Below are positions 11,961 to 23,954 of a stretch of 64,000 nucleotides of DNA, one piece after another. Source of the DNA: Valencia hispanica (lineage: Eukaryota; Chordata; Actinopteri; Cyprinodontiformes; Valenciidae); the NCBI GenBank assembly GCA_963556495.2, contig OY747703.1, positions 27,275,796-27,339,795 on the forward strand, read 5' to 3'. The position numbers and the translations under genes are program-made. Positions within the stretch are counted from its first letter, which is position 1, and every line of letters begins with the position of its first letter. Below the pieces are notes generated by a model, which was not told the DNA's origin, did no database searches, and worked only from the letters and a program-made list of their open reading frames with translations.

Positions 11961-14626
11961 TTTAATAGTTATTTAGGCAAGATATTAGGAGATGAGTCCC
12001 GTAGGATGTGATGACGAGTCATTTGGGGTGGCTGGTTGTTGGGGGCTCAGGAGAAGGAGACTCAGCATGGGGGTATGGTCTCTGGGAACTGACTTTAGCC
12101 GTGCCAACTCAAGACCCTCCCAGATGGAACCTAGAACATGAAAAACTGAAAAGGAGTGAAGAATGAAGCCTAGAAGTAGGGAAGATGAATATATCCCTTT
12201 AAATTATGAAAGCAGCAGGATGTGCCTATTTTCTCATACTTACTATTCTGGTTTTATTGTTTTACTTACTTATTGTGTTACTTACAATGTCATTTCTGAT
12301 GCCTCTAATATTTTAGAAGTAAGAGAAAGGTAGATGTTATCAGTTTAGTGTTTTCAGCAGTACCGTGGTTATTCAGAGGATTTGTGTCATCTCCAATGAC
12401 TGATGGAAAGAAACAATAAAAGAAGACTAAGCTTCTTTAGTTCCCAAGTGAACAAATAACGCAGAACCTTGCACACAAATCTTTTTGGCCTCAAAACACA
12501 GCCGCATCCACACAGAGGGTAAATCTTTCCCAAGCTCGGTTGTGCTGCTTTCTGTCTCGGCTCCTTTGTTTTACCGACAACTAAGGTCAGGTGGATGTCA
12601 GAACAGTTTGTTAACAATTCTTCTGCAGCATATTGTCCCTGAAACAACTTATTTCTGACAGATATCAACCTAACTTGTAACATAAGGCAGTGATTATCTC
12701 CTCTGACAGTTTGTGATTGACTGATGAGTCAGACATTCAGCTGTATAGTGGAGGGTTGTCTTTTTAGCAGTTTTGAAGTAAGAGTGAAAAGGTTGTTCAA
12801 ATACAAAGCATGGTTGATCCAATTATTATTAAATCAGACAAAGTTTAGTAGGTAGTTACATTCATGCATTTAAACCTTTTCAGTGTTTGTGACTAATTAA
12901 GCTTTCTGGTTTTTTTTAAAACTTGTATTTATATTATGTAACATTCCCCCAGATTAAGAATTGTAAAATATTTCTCCCCAGTCAAAGTGTAAATCTTGCC
13001 TGATTGCAGAATTTCACAAAGTTTGAGATTCATTTTGGAAATCATTGATTTGTGGTATATTGAAATAAATCAAATGCCACGGCTGCTTCATTGCACACTA
13101 TGTTTTCTATTATTCCTGCCACTGTAACACAGGTTTGAGTAAGGTTTGTGTGCTCGATAGTCAGACCCATAACACATGAACAGCACTGCTGCAGGCAAAA
13201 TCACAAGAGACAGGTTTGGTTCCTGAATGCATTGCAGTGGAAGTTACTCCCTATTCTCCATCATGTTGTTCTGTTGATCTAAGGTAACCCTTTAGGAGTC
13301 CTCCAGAGTTCACCTGGCTTTCATGCCAGTGGCATTTTGTGTTCAGCTGTCATGTTTCATATCCATCATCACTCATTTGATGCAAAACGTGCTGTGTACT
13401 AGTTGGAGGTTTGAATCTCAACAGGTAATGCCTCTGGGCCAGTGCTTGGAGAAGTCAGAGTTTGACAGACAAACTTTCCAAAGTATGTTTCTTCATCTGT
13501 CAGAGCCATCTTTGAACCAATTTACTGTGTGCCTGGAAGTTTTGTTCCAGCACAGATAGAGGGAAACACTTTGGTATTACGGGTGTCCATGAGCCTCATA
13601 AATCTATTTAGAAGGAGTGCAACATGCAGGGAAGGACCTTGTTTTAGATTTTTTTAAGGCTAATCCATTTAATATCTTCAGCAATGAAGATTTTTACTGT
13701 TGTTAATTACATACTGAATTTATGAATATCTGTTAGCTGGTGAGACAATCAGAAAAACGACTTTTCTAGGTTTTTAATATTGCTGTTCTGATGCTGAAAG
13801 CATGTCATAGTGACTGAATTCAGTCTAAACATTAACATTGCTTTAAATCCAAACGGTAAAAAAAGAAAACATGTTTGTGTTCACTCATTGCTTTCTGATT
13901 TTATTATAAGCTGTGTCTCAAAGATGCACCGAGGGGTTGATTGGTGCTTTTGTTTAAGCATTTTTGTCATGACAAGGAAATAAAATAAAGATTTAAACAA
14001 AGATTTAAAGAAATATATAATTTAATCAAAAATAATTTTCAATAGACTTTAAATATTCACAATATTCAAAATTTAAGTAGGTGAGTTGAGAAAAAAAACA
14101 AAATCTAAAGTTTAAATTTTGATTGTATTGCATTATAATTAGGGTTGAATTTTTCTATAAAATTATAAAGGGAAAGCCCATTGAGGCAGTGTCTGATTGT
14201 CTATATCTTTGATAAAATAAACTTCAAATCAAGTTAAAGGAAGTAAATAATTGAAAGCTGATAGAAAATAAATACTTTTACTTGAATTGAATAGAATAAT
14301 ACCATAGTTCGAAGGAGTTTATTGAGCAGAATGTCCAACATAAAAATGCTGATCCCTCATTCTTGTGACTGCACTCTCCGATCCTCAAGCCAGAATCTTC
14401 TGAAGATCGTCAAGCCTTTTAAAGGGGTCCCAAAATTCAAAACTGCATTTACCTTATTGTTGTTTAATTTAGGCAGCTTGGGGTGTAAAGTTAACCAGAC
14501 CAAATAGTCTGTGCTGTCTCTGACTTGCTTTCTTATGCAAATTTCTTAATTTTGTATTTTCCATGGAGAAACGCGCTAGTCTTTGCAAAGCTCTGATAAT
14601 GCATCATAGGCCGTAGACACACACGC
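11961..14626. other. Stretch without recognised genes
   Basis: No recognisable element or gene. Around 12000-12190 the base composition is more GC-rich without coding potential. The frame at 13323-13559 has no recognisable motif or splice context. Confidence 0.35.
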
Positions 14627-14630
14627 TTAA

Positions 14631-15175
14631 AGAAATAACTCACCCCCCTACCATCCACATTTACTGTTTGAAAAATGTGCCTGGCGGTCCTGCGAATGCA
14701 GGGGGGAAGAGGGCTGGGCGTGGTCTGGGCTGTAACCCCTAACCCTTGACAGCAATGTTGCAGGGGCACAGAAACAGACAGTGAGAAAGATGGAGAGCAG
14801 CGTGAGACTCTTTTGTCTGAGTGATCATTCTGAGATGGAGAATGTCTCTCCACCTCCTTCAAAGTAAAGAGAGAAAAGAGAGGGAGCTTCTGTGGAGGAG
14901 TAGTGAGAATTGGCTTCTTTTCCCACAGCTGCAGGGTGGCTGACGTCAGCCATCACCGCAGAGAGAATAGTAATGCCTGATTCAAATTTAAGTGCAGTGT
15001 AGAGTTTTAACCTGAATAGGGGAGCCACACTGACGGTTTTAGGCAGATAATTAATATTTTTACTAAGATGCACTAAAATACCGAAAATAATTACCAGAAA
15101 TATAGACAGTACTATTAGACACTCATTTATACAGTTTATCAGCAAAAAAAGGTTGATTGGTGGGTGAGTTGCACT
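14631..15175. mobile_element. TTAA-flanked non-autonomous DNA element (family 1, short copy)
   Basis: TTAA lies at 14627-14630 and 15176-15179. The ends 'agaaataactcaccc' and 'gggtgagttgcact' are imperfect inverted repeats. The body shares 'tgtttgaaaaatg', 'gggctgggcgtggtctg' and 'cctgattcaaatt' in the same order with the element at 1202-2635 but lacks that copy's right third. No transposase is encoded. It behaves as a deletion derivative of a piggyBac-type family. Confidence 0.7.
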
Positions 15176-15219
15176 TTAAATTTGCATGTCCCCACCTTCT
15201 TCAACTTCATTATAGAACT

Positions 15220-15660
15220 TTTCAAATCAAATCAAACTTTATTTATAAAATTAATTTCATACAAGAAATTGCATCACAAAGTGTTTACTGAGTAAAATGA
15301 CCCCACATACACCACATTCCCATCCCTCCCCCACAGATTTAAAAGCTTGTCACAGTTATACCCCCCTCCCCCAACCCAACTCCCATGCACACACACAGTT
15401 AAAAGCAACAGTAAAAAAGGACATTGGGCCGAGTGCAGATCAACCATGCAATGAAATGCCATCAGAGGAGTCATCTGCACCGGCAGCGGTATCAACAGCA
15501 GCAGCAAAGGCAACAACACAGGCCGCCCAGTGGAGGCAAGGCCAAGACCCCCACCTCCACCCACCACTCCCAGGACAGAGGGCCCCCACAGAGGAAACAC
15601 TATGTTTAACCCTGATGTCATAAAGCCATCGGGGTAAACAAGCCAATCAGCACGCATCTC
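15220..15660 (-). repeat. Interspersed repeat, probably a LINE 3' end in antisense
   Basis: It opens with 'caaatcaaatcaaactttat', which on the minus strand reads as the AT-rich tail of a fish LINE. A C-rich body of a type I associate with repeated fish sequence follows ('aaaatgaccccacata', 'gaggaaacactatg'). Gln-, His- and Pro-rich frames here come from base composition. The family assignment is uncertain. Confidence 0.45.
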
Positions 15661-17302
15661 ATTTAATAGTCATGAGTGGGTGGGAAAAACCTGTATTTCA
15701 CTTGTAGGGCATTATTATGGGGTTGTATTTGGCGATTTATCAGGGATCCTGGGCCATTTTTAGCCCAAACAAATTTTTAAATGCCATATAGAGGCTCAAA
15801 GAACAGTTTACAATTGTCAAAAAAGTTGTTCGAGAACCACTTTAAAATTCGGAGGGAAATGTGCTTTCAGGCAGTAGCCCCCAGACTGTGGAACTCGTAG
15901 TTATTTATTCTTCTTTTAAACTTTCACTGGCATAGAAAGTACTCCTTGCCCAGTGCTCCTGGGTTTGTTTCTTCTTCCTGTCCTTCTACCCAAACAGTTT
16001 GTTTTATCTGCCTCCAGATGACATTGGTTATGAATTGGCAGGACAAAAATCACCTGAACTACAGTGTAACTGACTGAGCAAATGTTTAGCAATTACAGTT
16101 AATAAATATGACCAAAATAAATTTTTTGTAGCCATGTTCAATGGTTAATGAATATTTTTGTTCTAGTAATTTAAACTTCAACTAACTGTTTTAGTTTTTT
16201 TCCCCCACCTCTTTCTTTACCGTTCGTCTCTCCCGTCAGACTAACAGGGACTCAGTAAAGTGTGGCGAGTTAAAATCTGCTGCGTCAGCAAAGGGCACAC
16301 CAGCTGAACGAAATACCTCTTCTGATCCCCCTCCAAGCTCATGTACGTTGAATATTCTGGCAGTGTAAACACAAACAAAAAGAGCTCCCAGCAAGAAACC
16401 CCGCAGACAGGTGATCCCTCACACTGTCGGAGGGGGTGTTGTTTGTGGAATGGCAAGATTTATCACCGATTGGAAAGTGAAAGGACTGTCAGAGAGAGCG
16501 AGGGCTGGAGATAGATGTATGTTTGTTGACTGTTGGAGAGGTAATCACTGTAGCTCAGTTGGAGCTGTGAGCTCAGTGCCCCTAGAACATTAAACAGCAC
16601 TCTTTCTGAAGTTAGTGCATTTATGATTTATTGTAGAACTTAAACTTTGCATCTGCTTTCATGGAGTCAGCAAAGTCTTGGCTTAAAAAAATCTTAATAT
16701 TAGTCTTTCACTCAGTGCTTCTTTGGGTTCACAAAATAACAATTTTAACTTGCTGGCAGCAAAGTAAAATAAATAAGAGAGAATTTTGTGCAACCGTCTA
16801 GTTAGCAAATGATAACAAATTACTACTTTAACTGGAAAATAATATTTTCCCCTTTTACATCGATAATATTTCTGAATGGTTTCTGCAGGTTTTCTCATAT
16901 AGTAACATATTTGATTGGGTTCAATATTTTAGCCAAAACTACATAAGAATAGCAAGCTGGTCTTTCAAAATATTGATGAATAATAAAGTTTTTTTTTTGA
17001 CCCAGTAAACTGTTGTGCTGACTTTTATCTTAGATGCCGTAAATACACTAAATATTTATTCTTCTTATTGGCTGATCATGATGACGCTTTTGCTTGAAGT
17101 TTTAGCTACTGAGAAGCTGTTCTGTTTAGAGAGACAGACCGAACAGCCCCCCGAGAGAAACCTTGCCTAACCAGGTCATAGCCAAAATTGATCACCTTCA
17201 CAAGGTTTACATGCAATCAATATATTTTTCTGCATTATGTGGTAAACGTTGACTGTTTTTACTATTTTTACATTTCCCATCTCAGTGTGTTTAAGCCTTC
17301 AA
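15661..17302. other. Unique-looking sequence with one weak exon candidate
   Basis: Apart from the candidate at 16240-16368, I see no gene or element. The segment 16230-16560 is more GC-rich than its surroundings and does not match any repeat family seen elsewhere in the window. Confidence 0.3.
16240..16368 (+). other. Weak candidate for a terminal coding exon
   Basis: A strong pyrimidine tract ending in 'tctctcccgtcag' precedes position 16240, a good splice-acceptor context. From there one frame stays open for 42 codons to a TAA at 16366-16368, ending in residues TLNILAV; the other two frames stop almost at once. The segment is not part of a recognised repeat. I do not recognise the peptide and no partner exon is visible, so this is a hint only and could be chance. 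Confidence 0.2.
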
Positions 17303-17575
17303 TTACTTTTTCCCAAAAATGATTGCAACTCCTCCTCGCCCAGTACTTCTAGAAATTGGAAAATTTAAATAATTGGACGGAGTTGACTTATTTATGCTAA
17401 CATAATCCTCCTGCTGCAACCAGGTTTCTGTGAGACAAAATAGATTAATTTGATCACAAATCAAGTTATTTACTAACAAAGTCTTTGAGGAGAGGGATCT
17501 TATGTTCAGTAAACCCCATTTAATAGTTTCATTTTTCTGTTTATTTAAAGTCATATTTATCTTTGAGATTTTCAT
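17303..17575 (-). pseudogene. LINE ORF2 start: N-terminal part of the AP endonuclease
   Basis: The 90-residue minus-strand frame has LLNIRSL near residue 23 and LTETWL near residue 49, the first conserved blocks of the AP-type endonuclease of L2/CR1/Rex-like LINEs. It ends abruptly after [10 protein letters not shown]. The rest of the endonuclease and the whole reverse transcriptase are missing. It lies just downstream of the SGNH-esterase ORF1 remains (17724-19025) on the same strand, so both belong to one element. The copy is dead. Confidence 0.75.
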
Positions 17576-17723
17576 GATTTGCTTTTGTTGGGTTAAGTTT
17601 TAATATATTTGATTTTGGCCGTGGCCAAAACATTTCTATAGGGTAATGGGTGGGTAACCGTACAGAAGCAGCAGAGAGGTGGGTTAAACTACAATTCTGC
17701 TTCCCGGTCTAGACCCTGGGTTG

Positions 17724-19025
17724 TCAGTGTTTGGGAAGAATAATAAATCCGGCAAAATTTCTAGAAAGTAGAGCTGTTCCATCTAAAGTGGGATGAAAGC
17801 CGTCTCTCTGGATCAGACCAGGTTTCCCCCAAGATGTTTGCCAGTTATCAATGTAGCCCACATTGTTTTCAGGACACCACCCAGACAACCATTGGTGGAA
17901 TGACAGCATGTGGCCAAATATGTCGTCACTGTTCAGATCGGGCAGGGGACCAGAAAAGATTACAGAGTCCGACTATTATGGCCTCTGGGTTACAGTGTGA
18001 GGTTGTTTGTGTGCACCCGTTTCTTTTTCCTCAGGGAGCTGCCTCACCCTGAGTCAGCTGATTGATAACAGCTGATGGGAATCAGCTGATTGGGCCAGCT
18101 GGTTTGGGGCTGATCAGCTGGAGACCTTAAAAGTCTATGGACTTGGGTCAGAGAAAGAGCCCTTTTCTTGCGCTTGGCCAATTCTACTCTTCCCTACTCG
18201 CACGATGTCACAGGCAGAAATTTCTTAGTTTACTGACTGAGTTTCTTTTTGTAAATAAATCCCACTTGTTGATTTTACAACGGATCCCAATTTTTTTTTT
18301 TTGGTTTATTAGATCCACTCTCCTTCCCCTTTAATTGTCTCGTTACAGCCCAAACGAGTCTGTGTCATAACACCGACATTTTTTTGGCAAACATGCACAC
18401 CGAAGCAACACTCATTTTAGTTACCTCCGACTGGCATAACCGGGTGTCATTACCGCCAGCGTGAATAACAATCTTATTGTATTTACGTTTATCCTTAGTC
18501 AGACAGTTTCAGGTAGGATTTGATGTCGCCCGTTCTGGCCCTTGGTAAGCATTTGACTATGGTCGATGTTGTCTCCAATGTCACGTTCCTGACTACGTAG
18601 CTGCCGATTACCAGGGTCGGCTTCTCAGCGGGTGTGTCGCTGAGCGGAGAGAATCAGTTAGAAACGCGGATGGGTTGGTGGTGACCCGTGAGCTGGGTTC
18701 TAGAACTATGCTTCCTACGTACCATCAGCCAGCTGGCCTGAGGTCCTGGCTGCGCGGGTTCTACTGGAGGACGACTAGGGAGTGCTCTCCTTGGTGGCTC
18801 CACGCTGGCTAATGGGCCTCGGTTATCTGCTGGTTTTTCAACAGCTGGGAGCAGGGCCTCTAACTCTGACACCCTTGCCTCTAAAGCAACAAAAATTTTA
18901 CATATATTACAGTTACCATTATCACTAAAGGAGGCAGGGAAGTAACCAAACAGCCAACACAGAGAGCAAGAGAGTAGAGAAGATTTAGGCTGAGACTGAG
19001 AGGTAGAAGACAAAAGAGTAGCCAT
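17724..19025 (-). pseudogene. LINE ORF1 with coiled coil and SGNH esterase-like domain, broken
   Basis: Reading from 19025 downward: a 123-residue N-terminal part (18654-19025) with cysteine pairs (CSLC, CNIC) and a heptad-like VALEARVSELEALL helix; then an esterase-like domain in broken frames (about 18373-18600) with [14 protein letters not shown] in place of the catalytic-serine GDS-type block and IHAGGND-like remains; and the domain's end at 17724-17909 with RDGFHPTLDG, holding the DxxH dyad. Such ORF1 proteins occur in CR1/L2-type LINEs and are thought to bind RNA or membrane. A solo LTR splits it at 17974-18372 and stops are present, so it is nonfunctional. Confidence 0.7.
17974..18372 (+). 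mobile_element. Solo LTR with 5-bp target duplication CCGAC
   Basis: The 399-bp unit starts TATTATGG and ends CATAACA. CCGAC lies on both sides (17969-17973 and 18373-18377). Removing the unit and one CCGAC rejoins the LINE ORF1 frame around AKKMSDSVIFSGP. Inside there are a TATA-like 'ccttaaaagtctatgg', a poly(A) signal 'aataaa' near 18255 and a downstream T run, consistent with U3-R-U5 on the plus strand. No internal retroviral or retrotransposon genes are present. The first base pair is TA instead of the usual TG. Confidence 0.75.
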
Positions 19026-19472
19026 ATCTGCAATAAAGTTAAGCTAACTAAGCTAGCGAGACCTTACCACGCCAATAAAAACCGTGTTGAAAACGAGTTC
19101 CCAACACGTAAAGTACACCACCACAAAACGTGTGTTTTAATGTGCTTGTGTGTTAAAATAACTTAGAAAGTTCTCACCACAAAGAAAACGACATCAATTC
19201 AAGAGAGTCTGAACACCACAAACAGCTCTGGAGTGCAACAGCGACAACAGGAAAGGACGCAATACAGCTTACCAGCTGGAGTCGCATGTTGCAGGCCCCT
19301 GTAGTAAACCATTTGCTAAAGGGTTAATTTTCCATGTGGATTTTTACCCTTTAATAGATATTTATAATTCGAATATCCTTTTCTACTTTAAACTTCAAGT
19401 GTAAACTTAATAAAGTGGCAAACAAAGTGGACTTCCAATGGGTTTAACAACTTAGACTGATAATGAGAATGA
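19026..19472 (-). other. Probable 5' UTR of the SGNH-ORF1 LINE plus flank
   Basis: This sequence lies directly upstream (minus strand) of the ORF1 start at 19025. It has no frame of its own. From about 19320 on it is simple AT-rich flank leading to the CTTAT duplication of the next LTR. The assignment as 5' UTR is by position only. Confidence 0.35.
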
Positions 19473-20400
19473 CTTATTGTCATGTTTGCAGGGTTTTATG
19501 ACTCAAAAGGCAGCAGCAAATTCAGAACACCGGACAGTAGTTTTTGGATATGATAATATATATATATTTTTTACAAATAATAAATGTGAGTGTCTCTGGT
19601 AGAACGCCAGGGAATGGGTCCATGATGGCAGGCGGAGGAACTGCAGCAGAAAATGAATGTTAGGAGATGTCAACTGGATAGTGAGGCAGAGAGTGAATGG
19701 TTACTCACAGGATGATCGTGACATCTGATCTTTGGGGAGGGTAAGTAGGATCCTGTACCAGAGGTAGATAGGAACTGGTGGCGTGCAAGGCTGTGTGTGT
19801 TTGCAGGTGGAGCGGGCAGACGGATGAAGAACAGGTAGACCAGCGGAGGTAACGCTGTGGACGCTGACCAGGAGGGAATCCAGAGTTGCCGGTAAGTTGT
19901 TTCCAGGAAAATCCTCCGGCGGAACGGAGATCAAAGGAGGAAACCAACTTCGGAGAACAAAGGGATCAGGATCTGTGAGGAAACCAGGAGCAACTTCAGA
20001 AACAATGGTTAGCCGTGTTTACCACGCTAGTAGTGAGAACAATCTGGCGTCAGCTTGCAGCTCTTCTTCTTCTAGTGTTTAACGGCGGTTGCAAACTATT
20101 TAGCGCATTACCGCCACCCTCCTGATTAAATGTGAACAATCACTACTATGGCTTACACTCTTCAATGATATGCAGCTTGCAAGCTGCAAAAAAAAAAAAA
20201 AAAAAATATATATAAATTATATTCTATTTTTAAGACCTGTATCTTTTAAGAACTCTAATAAATATTTCGTACATTTATGATTTAATGTCTTTCTTAAAAT
20301 ATTCAACACTAAAGGATTCCTTAATATTCTCTATTTTCTCTTTTAAAAGATGTCTTTCTCTCTTATATTTTGTACAACTCATAATTACATGTTCTACAGT

Positions 20401-21015
20401 TTATTGTACATTGCAAACATTACACCTGGCAGTTTCATGTTTTTTTATTAAATATAATGTGCTATTTAATCCTGTATGTCCTATGCGAAGTCTAGTCCAC
20501 ATTGTCTCTTCCTTTCTACTTTTTCCTCCTCGTCTGCCTTTCCCAACTTTAGGATTCATTCTATATAAAAATCTTCCCTTATCCTCCTCATCCCATTTAC
20601 TTTGCCACAGTCTTCTAATACTATTTTTAATTAAAAAATTTGCCTCTGTTTTAGCAATGTTACACTGAATCGATACCCTACTTGCTCCTAAAGCCTTCTT
20701 AGCAAGTTTATCTGCCATCTCATTTCCAGCCAAACCCACATGAGCTGGTACCCAGACAATTTTAACATGGGTTCCCTGATTCTGAATACTTTGTAATAAA
20801 ATCAATATTTCACATATCAAATCATATCTTTCACTATTATTTCCTGATTTAAGATTTTCTACTGCAGATAATGAATCTGTACATACTGTTACTCTTAATG
20901 GTTTAACCTGTTCCACCCATTGTAGTGCCATCATAATTCCTATTAATTCTGCTGAAAAAACTGATAGTTGATCTGTTATTCTTGAAAAAAAATTTTTTTC
21001 CAACTCTGGAATCAC
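20401..21015 (-). pseudogene. ORF2 RNase H domain of the I/Nimb-type LINE
   Basis: RNase H type 1 blocks are present in order: SVFSAELIGIMMAL with the catalytic Glu, VTVCTDSLSAVENL with Asp, and IVWVPAHVGLAGNEMADKLA with the His and last Asp. The domain would digest the RNA template. After it come CNVC and, beyond an in-frame TAA at 20401-20403, TVEHVIMSC, together a C2HC-type end. The presence of RNase H separates this LINE from the L2, RTE and jockey-like copies elsewhere in the window. Confidence 0.85.
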
Positions 21016-21088
21016 ATAGGCTACTGCTACCCTGCCTTTATCTGGTTGTTTTGAACCATCTGTAAAAATTTGAATATATCCATAATAA

Positions 21089-21940
21089 TTATCTATATAT
21101 ATATCTCATAGCGAGCTGACCACAATCTCCTTTAAATTTTTTAATCTTTTCATGTAAATTTGTATCTACTTCTGGTACTGGAAGCAACCCTGGAGGGTGT
21201 GGAGGATGTATAACAGATGGACCAAGCACCAAGCTTCCCACACCAGCCATCTCAGCGTTGTCCTGCACATTCATACCGAATGATTCTTTTTTACTTTTTG
21301 ATTGATACCATGTTGGAATAACACTTTTAGTTGGATGATCTTCTCTATTTCCTTTCAAATAGACATAATATGATAATGATATTTGTAACCTTCTTAACTC
21401 TAATGGCATTTCACCTGCTTCAACTTTGAGTGCACACACCGGGGAGGATCTCATTGCTCCTAAACAAAGTCTAAGAACAGTACCCTGAATAACATCCAGC
21501 TTTTTCAATTTACTTCTTGCAGCAGAGACATATGCCAGACACCCATAATCAATAACAGACCTAATTAATCCAGTATATAATCTTTTCATTGCAACTATAT
21601 CTGCTCCCCATTCCTTACTACATAAACATCTGATTATATTCATAACCTTTTTACATTTAATGACTAGTTTTTCAATATGATAATGCCAGTTAAGTTTATA
21701 ATCAAAATGCATACCCAGAAATCGTATACAACTCACTCTTTCTAAATCTTTACCATACATCTGAAATTTAAATCTTTCTTCAATTTTTTTAAGTGAGAAA
21801 AATACTTTTGTTTTTTTCCACAGAAAACCTAAAACCCCATTTCTTGGCCCATGTTTCAACCGTATCAATTGCTTTTTGCAAACTTTTGACTGTAAATTTA
21901 ATATTTTTCCCTTTTCTCTGTAGAGCACCATCATCTGCAA
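21089..21940 (-). pseudogene. ORF2 thumb and connection region of the I/Nimb-type LINE
   Basis: This frame overlaps the end of the polymerase core after a frameshift. It shows CIRFLGMHFDYKLNWHYHI and VIDYGCLAYVSAARSKLKKL, the conserved thumb blocks of LINE reverse transcriptases. It then runs into a divergent connection segment toward RNase H. It ends at a stop near 21089, where a further shift leads into the RNase H frame. Confidence 0.75.
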
Positions 21941-22508
21941 ATAGAGACTTACCTATATTATAATCAATATTATCATATATATCATTTATCACAATTGAAA
22001 ATAAAATAGGTGAGATAACACTTCCTTGAGGCACTCCATTTTCTACAAATAAACACTCTAAAAAACATCCATTAATTCTAACTTGAATCTGTCTATTGTT
22101 GAGAAAATTCTTTATCCAATTATACATTTTCCCATCTACACCCATTTGCCTAATCTTAATTAATATCCCATCCTTCCAGAGCATATCATAGGCCTTCTCC
22201 ATGTCAAAAAAGACAGCTGCAACTACTTCCTTACCAGTTTGAGCCTTCCTTATATCGTTTTCTAACTTAATTGGATCCTTAGTTGACCTACCTTTTCTAA
22301 ATCCACTCTGAAATGGAGATAACAAATTTTTGTTTTCTACATAAAAGTTTAATCTCTCTACTATTATTCTTTCCATTATTTTCCCAATAAGAGATGACAA
22401 TGCAATTGGCCTGTAATTTGATGCAACTGTAGGATCTTTCCCTGGTTTTCTAATTGGAATGATAACTGATAACTTCCATTTCTTTGGAATATTGCCCTGC
22501 TCCCATAC
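21789..22508 (-). pseudogene. ORF2 reverse transcriptase domain of the I/Nimb-type LINE
   Basis: The polymerase core is well preserved: NYRPIALSSLIGKIMERII, FFDMEKAYDMLW with the first catalytic Asp, GVPQGSVISPILFS, and SLFADDGALQ with the catalytic Asp pair. It copies the element's RNA at the nicked target. The frame breaks in a T run near 21815 and the thumb region continues in another frame (21089-21940). Confidence 0.85.
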
Positions 22509-23228
22509 TTACAAAATATTTAGTGAATCATCACTAAGTTGTTTTAACATTGCATAACTAACCCTATCTTTCCCTGGAGTTGTTACTTTTGTCTTATTTA
22601 TAGCCTTTTTAAACTCACCAAGTGAAAAATATGCATTAATGCTACTATTACTCTCCTCCACATTTTCGAAGATAGTTTGAAATTGCTTTTTAGTTGCCTC
22701 TCTTTCCATTTTTTCATTATCTTTTAGATTGAAACTGCTATGAACCTTAGCTAAAACACTAGCCATCAACATTGCTTTATCCTCATCCTTCACAGCAACA
22801 ATCTAGTCATTCTTCAAGACTGGATAGTTCCAAGACTTTTGTACCCCATTCATTTTTTTAACAACTCGCCACACATCGTTTATAGAAGTTTGCCTTCCTA
22901 TGGTGTTACAATATTTTTCCCAATAATCCTTTTTACTTTTCCTAATTATTTTCTTTACCTTAGCTTGTTCTCGTTTGTATTCAATAAATACATTAAAACT
23001 CAAACTTTTCCTAAATTCTTTTAAAACTTTATTTCTACTCTTTATCGCTTGAGAGCATCCTTCTGTCCACCAAGGGACCATCTTTCGTCTCTTCCTTCCT
23101 TGCTTTGATTCCATAATAGATGATTTAGCAGCATCAATTATAGCTATACTTACCTTCTCATTAAATACATCTATATCTTCTATTACTTCTACCCGACTCA
23201 TATTTCTATCACTTAAGATCTTAAACAT
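22509..23228 (-). pseudogene. ORF2 linker between endonuclease and reverse transcriptase
   Basis: This frame is basic and helical, with WWTEGCSQAIKSRN and KKDYWEKYCN, the conserved linker of jockey- and I-type LINEs. An in-frame TAG at 22803-22805 and a TAA at 22509-22511 interrupt it, but the same frame continues into the reverse transcriptase. It includes TPGKDRVSYAMLKQL, the block that opens the polymerase domain. Confidence 0.75.
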
Positions 23229-23229
23229 A

Positions 23230-23916
23230 GTCCAATCAGCTTTATTAAATTTCCATCTTTCTAAAAAGGTAACATCAATATTGCAATTCTTGTTTCCAAA
23301 TGTAATGATAATAGGATGGTGATCACTTCCTATTGTTGATTCATCATATTATGTGATCAGCTAAAGACTGAGATACTAAAGTCAAATCTAAAACTGATTG
23401 ATTTGTCATTCCTATACGTGTTGGTGATCCATCATTTAAACATACCAATCCTATCTTATCCATAAATTCTTCTAATACCAACCCATTATAATCTGTTTTA
23501 TTACTTCCCCATAGTGAATTGTGTGCATTAAAATCCCCTAACCAAATAATTTTCTTATCTTCTTGTCCTTCCACCAATTGTAAAGTGTCAACCTCTAATC
23601 TTTTACATGGATTATAAAAATTTACAATAACTAAATTACCATTTTCCCACCAAATTTCAATGACTAAATATTCTAATTCATCACCTTTCGCTAAAACTTT
23701 GTAAGAAATTCCCTCTTTAATAAAAATAGCACACCCACCCCCATTACTATTAACCCTGTCAAGTCTTTCACACACATACCCATTTAAATAGTAATTTAAA
23801 TGTGGTCTTAACCACGTTTCTACAATACATATAACATCACGTTTAATCACCAAATCACATAAAAATCTTTTAAATTCTTGTCCGTTTGCTATTAAACTTC
23901 TGGCATTCCACTGCAA
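23230..23916 (-). pseudogene. ORF2 endonuclease domain of the I/Nimb-type LINE
   Basis: The AP-type endonuclease nicks target DNA to prime reverse transcription. Visible blocks are MQWNARSL at the start, VETWL near residue 34, GDFNAHNSLWG near residue 127 and SVLDLTLVS near residue 172. The main frame covers 23344-23916. A one-base shift near 23340 moves the last block, GSDHHPI, with the catalytic Asp-His pair, into another frame at about 23300-23330. The ORF's true start may lie a little upstream of the Met used here. Confidence 0.8.
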
Positions 23917-23954
23917 AAGGTAAATGATTTAGTTCTTAGTTTGCAAAGACGACA

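Noticed and set aside
15297..15657. Gln/His/Pro-rich frames on both strands
   Set aside because: They fall within a C-rich interspersed repeat and show no domain.
20285..20668. Plus-strand 127-codon frame
   Set aside because: It is antisense to the RNase H domain and 3' UTR of the minus-strand LINE.
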